From contig CATNEN010000003.1 in assembly GCA_950097015.1 (NCBI GenBank), positions 7,032,001 to 7,096,000 on the forward strand: DNA of 64,000 nucleotides, given 5' to 3'. A model generated the notes under the pieces. It was not told where the DNA came from. It saw nothing but the letters and a program-made list of their open reading frames with translations, and searched no databases. Positions 55,926 through 64,000 of this stretch are shown in pieces. The stretch's first letter is position 1. Each line of letters starts with the position of its first letter. This stretch comes from Macrostomum hystrix. Taxonomy: Eukaryota > Platyhelminthes > Macrostomidae. A program made the translations under genes and the position numbers.

Positions 55926-56722
55926 GTAATCGACTAGATATGAGTTTACCTGCTAAATACACAAGCTTTAGTTGTTAGACTAATGAAGAATTATTCTTGT
56001 AAAGAATGTCACCCGTTTTACGGAGAGAAATAAGTATTATACATTTAAAATCTTCCTTTTTAAAATAAATTATCTTTTTACACTACTTATTAGTAGAATC
56101 GTAAGTAAAAAAACGTAAATGTAAATTTTTTTATCAAGTTTGTAGACCCTTCGTTAGCAGCAATATTTTGACATCTGGTTTTCAATATAATAACCATACA
56201 GTCATCTGAAGAAAACAGCTATATAGTTGAAGTTAATTTTCAGTCTTAATAAATAAATTTTAACATCAAGAGAGACAAAGATTAGAGATAGGTTTTGAAC
56301 ACTCGCTATTGTACTTGAAGTACCTATTTATATGCACACATCTGTAAATTTTGGCACAGTTTTCAAACAGTTTCACGTTGTTAATAAAAAAAGGAATTGC
56401 TAAAAAAAGTCTTACACTCGAAGCTGGCTAGCTGTCTGACTGGCTGGTCCACAGAATTCTTTCCTATTGGATGAACGCGTCAATATTTAGTCTCTCTCCT
56501 TCTTTCCCTCACTCCGCACTGGATTTAGAATCTTTACTTGAATTCACACAGGATAGACTGGCACACTCGCATTACGCATTTATATACCAGTTGGCTTTTG
56601 TGTTATTTTGTACACAACGAGTAGCATTTTTCTGTTAGGAAAGACAATTGTTCAACAGAAATATAAATTAAATTTTTTTCTTAGCAAAGAAACAAGGCAG
56701 CATAAGGTTATAACAACGGAGT

Positions 56723-59700
56723 ATGGTGCAAATGCAGTTGCTAGTGACACTGCTATTGGTGCATGGCGTTGCTAAGAAAGTTTTCTGCGATTTTGATAGC
56801 CTTCCTGCCGGCGTTAGGCGTGAGTTAAATATGTTTATAATGCTTCTATGTTATAGATCTATCCCTACCCCTGAATTCCCTCTAGATCTATCACTGAAGT
56901 CCCTCTAGATCTATCACTGAAGTCCCTCTAGATCTATCACTGAAGTCCCTCTAGATCTATCCCTAAATTCCCTCTAGATCTATCCCTGGATTCCCTCTAG
57001 ATCTATCCCTGAATTCCCTCTAGATCTATCACTGAAGTCCCTCTAGATCTATCCCTGAATTCCCTCTTGATCTATCACTGAATTCCCTCTAAATCTATCC
57101 CTGAATTCCCTCTAGATCTATCACTGAATTCCCTCTAGATCTATCCCTGAATTCCCTCTAGATCTATCACTGGATTCCCTCTAGATCTATCACTGAAGTC
57201 CCTCTAGATCTATCCCTGAATTCCCTCTAGATCTATCACTTAAGTCCCTCTAGATCAGGGGTAGGCAAACTTATTTGCTGGCGGGCCAAAGAGAGAACCT
57301 AAAAGACGACAGCGGGCCGCATTGACTGTATAAATATGAGATAGGGAGAGATGAGACACAGGAGAGATTAGATACGGGAGAGATAAGACAAAGGAGAGAT
57401 TAGACACGGGAGAGATGAGACAAAGGAGAGATTAGACACGGGAGAGATAAGGCACAGGAGAGATGAGACACGGGAGAGATGAGACACGGGAGAGATGAGA
57501 CAAAGGAGAGATTAGACACGGTGGAGATTAGACATGAGAGCGATGAGACACGGGAGAGATTAGACACGGGGGAGATGAGACACAGGAGAGATTAGACACG
57601 GGAGAGATTAGACACGGGGGAGATGAGACACGGGAGAGATTAGACACGGGAGAGATGAGACACGGGAGAGATTAGACACGGGAGAGATTAGACACGGGAG
57701 AGATTAGACACGAGAAAGATTAGACACGAGAGAGATGAAACAGGACACTGTAGATGTCAGAAGGGGCAACGGGCCGGATTTGGGAGCTTCGAGGGCCGCA
57801 TCTGGCCCGCGGGCCGGAGTTTGCCGACCCCTGCTCTAGATCTATCCCTGAAGTTCCTCTAGATCTATCCCTGAAGTCCCTCTAGATCTATCACTGAAGT
57901 CCCTCTAGATCTATCCCTGAATTCCCTCTAGATCTATCACTTAAGTCCCTCTAGATCTATCCCTGAATTCCCTCTAGATCTATCCCTGAATTCCCTCTAG
58001 ATCTATCACTTAAGTCCCTCTAGATCTATCCCTGAAGTCCCTCTAGATCTATCCCTGAATTCCTTCTTTATCTATCCCTGAAGTCCCTCTAGATCTATCC
58101 CTGAATTCCTTCTTTATCTATCCCTGAAGTCCCTCTAGATCTATCCCTGAATTCCCTCTAAATATATCCCTGAATTCCCTCCAGGGGTTATGAGAATAAG
58201 TTATTTTCTTTTCACGAAATAACATTTTTTCTTCCTTTGTCCACAGGCTATCACGATGGTCGGGTCATCTTTGACTTGCTAGCCGCTCTGAGATCTGGCC
58301 CAGCTCCAGTTGATGAGCTGGGATTTTCCGAATATAATTCAGCTTTTCAGGGTGACACTAAGGCTGTTGTGATGCGAGGTGAGTGGGACATTTTGATGGC
58401 GGACACTCCGGCGGAGAATTTCCGTAGACAGCGGGTGATTATGAGGGGGGTAGAATGATTATAGAGAAGGGGTAGATTATGAGGGGTAGAAAGTCAATAG
58501 AGAAGGGGTAGATTATGAGGGGTAGAAAGTCAATACAGAAGGGTAGACTATAAGGGGTAGAAAGTCAATAGAGAAGGGGTAGACTATGAGGGGTAGAAAG
58601 TCAATAGAGAAGGGGTAGATTATGAGGGGCAGAAAGTCAATAGAGAAGGGGTAGATTATGAGGGGTAGAAAGTCAATAGAGAAGGGGTAGATTATGAGAG
58701 GTAGAAAGTCAATAGAGAAGGGGTAGATTATGAGGGGTAGAAAGTCAATACAGAAGGGTAGACTATAAGGGGTAGAAAGTCGATACAGAAGGGTAGATTA
58801 TGAGGGGTAGAAAGTCGATACAGAAGGGTAGACTATAAGGGGTAGAAAGTCAATAGAGAAGGGGTAGATAATGAGGGGTAGAAAGTCAATAGAGAAGGGG
58901 TAGATTATGAGGAGTAGAAAGTCAATAGAGAAGGGGTAGATTATGAGGGGTAGAAAGTCAATAGAGAAGGGGTAGATTATGAGGGGTAGAAAGTCAATAG
59001 AGAAGGGATAGACTATGAGGGGTAGAAAGTCAATAGAGAAGGGGTAGATTATGAGGGGTAGAAAGTCAATAGAGAAGGGGTAGATTATGAGGGGTAGAAA
59101 GTCAATAGAGAAGGGCTAGTTTTTTGAGAAACAAAAACTGTGTCTTTAAATGAGCGAACTGTGCTGTGAACTGAATTTTTCGCGTTTTTCGCGAAAGTAC
59201 ACATAAAGTTGGCATAAACCTTAATTTTGCTTTATTTTTCAGGGTCATTTTATAAACACTTATAGCGAAATGAAAATTTACAAATTATTTTGACTGCGTT
59301 CAGTTTTTTGCTTATTACGAGCCGTAAAGCTGGCTTTTATTTAGATCAAGAAGGCTCTATTAAGTAAATTATCATCTCTTTGCCCAAAAATGCATTAAAG
59401 CAACGTGGCTCAAAAACGGAAACTAAAAAGTTTATCCAAATATTTAAAGAAAAACTTTACTTTAAAGATTGACATGCAGATTGACTTTGCAATGCTTTGA
59501 CATCCTTTGAAAAAAAACTGTCTTAATTGTCTTTCGGCCCTGTCTAAGCCTACTGTCTGTCTGTCTGTCTGTCTCTCTGTCTCTCTGTCTCTCTGTCTGT
59601 CTCTCTGACTCTTCGTTTCTCTATCTATCTTTCTTTCTGTCTGTCTCTCTGTCTCTCTGTCTCTCTGTCTGTCTGTCTCTCTGTCTGTCTGTCTCTCTAT

Positions 59701-62700
59701 CTCTCTATCTCTCTGTCTCTCTGTCTCTGTCTCTCTGTCTCTCTGTCTGTCTGTCTCTCTGTCTCTCTATCTCTCTGTCTCTCTGTCTCTCTATCTCTCT
59801 GTCTCTCTGTCTCTCTGTCTCTCTGTCTGTCTGTCTCTCTGTCTCTCTGTCTCTCTGTCTCTCTGTCTCTCTGTCTCTCTGTCTCTCTGTCTCTCTGTCT
59901 CTCTGTCTCTCTGTCTCTCTATCTCTCTGTCTCTCTGTCTCTCTATCTCTCTGTCTCTCTGTCTCTCTGTCTCTCTGTCTCTCTTTCTCTCTGTCTCTCT
60001 GTCTCTCTGTCTCTCTGTCTCTCTGTCTCTCTGTCTCTCTATCTCTCTGTCTCTCTGTCTCTCTGTCTCTCTGTCTCTCTATCTCTCTGTCTCTCTGTCT
60101 CTCTATCTCTCTGTCTCTCTGTCTCTCTGTCTCTCTGTCTCTCTTTCTCTCTGTCTCTCTGTCTCTCTGTCTCTCTGTCTCTCTGTCTCTTCGTCTCTCC
60201 ATCTATCTTTCTCTCTTTGCAGAATCTTTTCTCCTTGATTGGAAATCAATTTTTTCAGAGCTGCATATCGGATGGGTTTATAGTTTACTTATAGTGTAAC
60301 TTTTAGCACTCCTATGCATTTGATAAAATCAATAAATCAATAATATTTGTTCCGGCCACATGCTATCAGCTTGTTATTGAACATTTAAATAGCGACAAGA
60401 ATCCTCCAGACGAAATGATTGACTAGCTTGGGTCAATCAATGAATGGGCTGTATTTCGGTTACAAAGTAGCACATTTTAGTTTTTTCTTTGTTGCATTTT
60501 TAGAGCGAAGTCGAAACGGCGAAATTAGCGGATCGATCACCAAAGACATTGTTCGACAACTGAACGGCGCGAGAGATTTCACATTGCTGTTCACAGTGAA
60601 ACAGAACACTACCAATGTTGGAACCCTGGTCTCATTCGCTGGCGAAAGCGGCAGACGGTGAGGGAAAAGTGACCCTGTCTTCAAGGTCAGGAAGGGAATC
60701 CATCCTGTCTTCAAGGTCGGGAATCCACACTTTCTTCAAGGTCGGTAATCCACCGTGCCTTCAAGGTCGGGAAGGGAATCCACACTTTCTTCAAGGCCGG
60801 GAATCCACCCTGTCTTCAAAGCCGGGAATCCATCCTGTCTTCAAGGTCGGGAAGGGAATCCACACTTTCTTCAAGCCGGGAATCCACCCTGCCTTCAAGG
60901 CCGGGAATCCACCCTGCCTTCAAGGCCGGGAATCCACCCTGTCTTCAAGGTCGAGAGGAATCCACACTTTCTTCAAGGCCGGGAATCCACCCTATCTTCA
61001 AGGTCGGGAATCCACCGTGTCTCCAAGGTCGGGAAGGGAATTCACACTTTCTTCAAGGCCGGGAATCCACCCTGCCTTCAAGGCCGGGAATCCACCCTGT
61101 CTTCAAGGTCGGGAAGGGAATCCACACTTTCTTCAAGGCCGGGAATCCACCCTGTCTTCAAAGCCGGGAATCCACCCTGTCTTCAAGGTCGGGAAGGGAA
61201 TCCACACTTTCTTCAAGGCCGGGAATCCACCCTGCCTTCAAGGCCGGGAATCCACCCTGTCTTCAAGGTCGGGAAGGGAATCCACACTTTCTTCAAGGCC
61301 GGGAATCCACCCTATCTTCAAGGTCGGGAATCCACCGTGTCTCCCAGGTCGGGAAGGGAATTCACACTTTCTTCAAGGCCGGGAATCCACCCTGCCTTCA
61401 AGGCCGGGAATCCACCCTATCTTCAAGGTCGGGAATTCACCGTGTCTTTAAGGTCGGGAATTCACCGTGTCTTCAAGGCCGGGAATCCAACACTGTCTTC
61501 AAGGCCGGGAATCCACCCTATCTTCAAGGTCGGGAATCCACCGTGTCTTCAAGGCCGGGAATTCACCGTGTCTTCAAGGCCGGGAATCCAACACTGTCTT
61601 CAAGGCCGGGACTCCTCCCTGTCTTCAGGGTCGAAAATCTACCTTAATATCAGAGGTTGAAATAATCCAGTGTTTATGAGGAACTTTTCTTACTTTAGGG
61701 AAGAGTAAGTTCTACGAGTATCTAGGAAAGATTAATTTTCAATTTAGGAGAATTCAAGGTCGTGAATCCTAAGGGTTAGGCAAATTTAAACGATCGGAAA
61801 TCCTAAGGATGGGATATGCTAAGGATGGGGAATTCTAAGCATTGGAAGCCAGAAGACTGGGAAGTCTTAAAGATGGGAAATCCTAGGGGTAGGAAATCCT
61901 AAGGATTGAGAATCCTAATGAGGGGAAATCCCAAAGATGGGAAATCCCATGGATAGGAATCCCATAGATGGGAAATCCCATGGATAGGAATCCCATAGAT
62001 GGGAAATCCCAAGGCTGGAAAATCCCATGGATAGGAATCCCATAGATGGGAAATCCCATGATGGGAAATCCTAATGATGAAAAATCCTAAGGAATGGATA
62101 TCCAAAAGATGGCAAATGATCTTTGTTTACAAGTTCCTTCCTCACTGTTCCAGCCTGCTGGAGTTGCAGAGCGCCTGGCGGAAAGAGGAGCTTCGCCTGC
62201 ACTACGTAATGAGCCAGGCTGCCAACATGATCCACGTGGAGCGCTTGGCATATCAGCTAGCCGACAATCTGTGGCATCAGGTGGCTCTGACTGTCAGTGA
62301 CAGTCAGGTGGTGCTGCTCGTCGACTGTCAGAAAATCTACGACAGAGTTCTCTACAGGCCGATCAAGGAGGGTCTGTTCAGGCACAGCGCCACGCTTTGG
62401 CTGGGACAGCGAGGGCGTTGGAATTCTTACTTTGAGGTGACCGATCGCTTTTAGAATCTTAGCGTCTTTACTGAGGAAATCCCAGCTTCTTCTCTCTCGG
62501 AGAATCCCGGTGTTTTCTCTCTTAAGGGAAATCACAGTGTCTTTCTCTTTTGGGGAATCCCAGTGTCTTCTCTTTTGAGTTATCTCAGTGTCTTCTCCCG
62601 TAAGGGAATCCCGGTGCCGTCTCTCCATTGTGGAATCCTAGTTTCTTCTCTTTTGAGTTATGTCAGTGTCTTCTCCTGTAAGTGAAATCCCAGTGTCTTT

Positions 62701-63348
62701 CTCTTTAGGGGAATCCCAGTGTCCTCCCTCTCAGGGAAATCCTAGTGTCTTTCTCTTCTGGGGAATCCCAGTGTCCTCCCTCTCAAGGAAATCGCAGTGT
62801 CTTTTCTCTTGGGGAAACCCAGTTTCTACTTTCTCGGAGAATCCCAGTTTCTTCTCCTTTGAGTTATCTCAGTGTCTTCTCCCGTAAGGGAATCCCGGTG
62901 CCGTCTCTCCCTTGTGGAATCCCAGTGTTTCTCGCTTAAGGAAATCCCAGTGCCTTTTCTCTTAAGGGAATCCCAGTGTCTTCTCTCTTGGGGAATCCCA
63001 GTTTCTACTTTCTCGGGGAATCCCAGTTTCTTCTCTTTTGGGTTTAACTCAGTGTCTTCTCCTGTAAGTGAAATCCCAGTGTCTTTCTCTTTAGGGGAAT
63101 CCCAGTGTCCTCCCTCTCAGGGAAATCCCAGTGTCTTTCTCTTCTGGGGAATCCCAGTGTCCTCCCTCTCAAGGAAATCGCAGTTGTCTTTTCTCTTGGG
63201 GAATCCCAGTTTCTTCTCTCCCATTGGGGGAATCCCAGAGTATAATAGGAGTTTTCTCCAAATTTCTATTTCTAGGGTGAGATGCAGGAAGCCATGATTG
63301 TGGTTGGACAGCACGGTTCATTGGAACAATGTCCACACACTGAGTCGC
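56723..63348 (+). CDS. NELL: NELL-like secreted protein, 5' part
   Basis: First five exons of a gene running off the window: 56723-56819, 58247-58378, 60504-60657, 62154-62436, 63276-63348 (246 aa so far). Phases agree at each junction and the last exon ends in phase 1. Residues 1-17 are a signal peptide ([17 protein letters not shown]). The rest is a thrombospondin-N/laminin-G-type domain closely following NELL1/2: [74 protein letters not shown] and [15 protein letters not shown] proteins are secreted, oligomeric, EGF/VWC-containing ligands; those later domains should lie to the right. The start is 38 nt after a strong acceptor (56683-56684). Every intron is filled with minisatellites. Confidence 0.88.
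56862..58185. repeat. 23-bp minisatellite, NELL intron 1
   Basis: Copies of a 23-bp unit (TCTAGATCTATCCCTGAATT plus CCC), interrupted at 57256-57833 by a hAT-type MITE. Confidence 0.95.
57256..57833 (-). mobile_element. hAT-type MITE carrying an internal minisatellite, copy 2
   Basis: Begins CAGGGGTAGGCAAACTTATT and ends GGAGTTTGCCGACCCCTG. It is flanked by a perfect 8-bp duplication CTCTAGAT (57248-57255 and 57834-57841), diagnostic of hAT. It is in the opposite orientation to copy 1 at 8551-9190, sharing GCTTCGAGGGCCGCATCTGG and the internal 17-bp minisatellite (GAGAGATGAGACACGGG). No coding capacity. Confidence 0.88.
58450..59115. repeat. 36-bp minisatellite, NELL intron 2
   Basis: About 18 copies of a 36-bp unit containing GAAAGTCAATAGAGAAGGGG and TAGATTATGAGGGGTA. 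It starts about 70 nt after the exon-2 donor. Confidence 0.95.
59550..60215. repeat. TCTCTCTG pyrimidine microsatellite, NELL intron 2
   Basis: About 660 bp of the 8-mer GTCTCTCT with TCTG and TCTA variants, an uninterrupted polypyrimidine/polypurine tract. The minus strand gives an ETERQRDR-type open frame that is not a gene. The flanks 59116-59549 and 60216-60503 are AT-rich with nothing recognised. Confidence 0.95.
60665..61650. repeat. 25/29-bp minisatellite, NELL intron 3
   Basis: About 38 units of GGGAATCCACCCTGTCTTCA plus AGG(T/C)C, some lengthened by GGAA. It begins seven bases after the exon-3 donor. Confidence 0.95.
61750..62105. repeat. second minisatellite, NELL intron 3
   Basis: Irregular copies of GATGGGAAATCCCATGGATA and shorter variants, best preserved at 61930-62060. 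Units contain the near-palindrome GGGAAATCCC. Confidence 0.8.
62480..63240. repeat. about 24-bp minisatellite, NELL intron 4
   Basis: About 30 irregular units of the type GGGAATCCCAGTGTCTTCTC. A longer block is duplicated: the stretch at about 62640-62830 recurs at about 63030-63215. Confidence 0.9.
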
Positions 63349-63804
63349 GTAAGTTACATCCTAATTAAAAGTTGCTTAAAATAGTTCGAGACGTACTTAA
63401 TATTGTTTATTTTATCTTAACAAGCTTAGAGTGAATATTTTTTATAGTTGGACTAATTAATATAATGAAAACGTCAATCAAGTAGCCTATATTCAGAGCT
63501 GTATAAATAAATCATTAATAATTAGTGTTATATGTCTTATAATCGTATATGCTTTATGCTCTGTTATCAAACAGTACCATCTATAAGCGTGGAACCAAGC
63601 CAGTAATTGGGATTCTATTTATCTTCGTGGCATCAATACACTATACAGTTGTGGCATACCAGCTGCAACCATTACTATTCTAATATCTCGTAAATAACTT
63701 CCCACGCATTCAGACTTTGACTTTATGCTTTCCTAGAATTGTCTCGTTAATGAAAAACTGGCGTTAGAACTGAGAATGAGCAGATGGTTTGCATCCGCTA
63801 GATT

Positions 63805-64000
63805 GAATCTGTAACATGTTAGACAAGTCAAACTGTAACATGTTAGACAAGTCAAAACTGTAACATGTTAGACAAGTCGAAACTGTACAATGTTAGACAA
63901 GTCGAAACTGTACAATGGTAGACAAGTCAAACTGTAACATGTTAGACAAGTCAAACTGTAACATGTTAGACAAGTCAAAACTGTAACATGTTAGACAAGT
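63805..64000. repeat. 24-bp minisatellite, NELL intron 5 (continues beyond window)
   Basis: About eight units of TGTAACATGTTAGACAAGTC plus AAAC, still running at the window edge. 63349-63804 is AT-rich with nothing recognised. Confidence 0.9.

Noticed and set aside
59705-60202. ERQRDRET-repeat open frame
   Set aside because: Simple TCTCTCTG microsatellite in a NELL intron.

Overview
This is eukaryotic, metazoan nuclear DNA. Six genes have GT-AG introns whose phases I could chain across exon junctions, and the identifiable products are animal proteins: Na+/K+-ATPase beta subunit, intersectin, RMDN1, a NELL-type secreted protein and an Xlox/Pdx-like homeodomain. The combination fits a bilaterian invertebrate. 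Having both NELL and a divergent Xlox gene leans towards a spiralian/lophotrochozoan, but I cannot place the species.

Layout. 1-2253: a 39-bp minisatellite and AT-rich DNA. 2254-4075 (+): Na+/K+-ATPase beta, two exons. 4076-6356: a 13-bp minisatellite. 6357-39000 (+): a complete 12-exon intersectin gene (EH-EH-coiled coil-five SH3-DH-PH-C2, 1771 aa). Its introns hold a Tc1-like transposon with an intact transposase, a hAT-type MITE, tRNA-derived SINEs and about a dozen minisatellites. Intron 9 contains a 10.1-kb CACTA/CMC-like transposon, whose decayed transposase is itself split by a second, apparently intact CACTA-like element encoding a transposase and a DUF4806 protein. 41934-45955 (+): an unrecognised 739-aa protein with CxxC motifs at an 8-residue spacing. 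46903-49598 (+): RMDN1 with a mitochondrial-type N-terminus. 49803-52945: a 3.1-kb G-rich 26-bp minisatellite. 53253-54333 (+): a tentative small membrane-protein gene. 54953-55284 (-): the Xlox-like homeobox exon. 56723-64000 (+): the first five exons of a NELL-like gene that runs off the window.

The strongest general features are these. (1) Nearly every sizeable intron or intergenic gap carries its own private minisatellite with an 8-42 bp period, several with higher-order duplications. (2) The transposons have exact boundaries: TIRs plus TA, AT or 8-bp target duplications. Two of them sit inside minisatellites, and one MITE family carries its own internal minisatellite. (3) Several start codons lie a short distance after a good 3' splice acceptor, which suggests 5'UTR introns or spliced-leader trans-splicing.

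The genes are ordinary unlinked cellular functions: ion pump, endocytic scaffold/GEF, microtubule/mitochondrial factor, secreted signalling protein and transcription factor. I see no operon-like joint pathway. All identifications come from reading translations and motifs; no database search was run.
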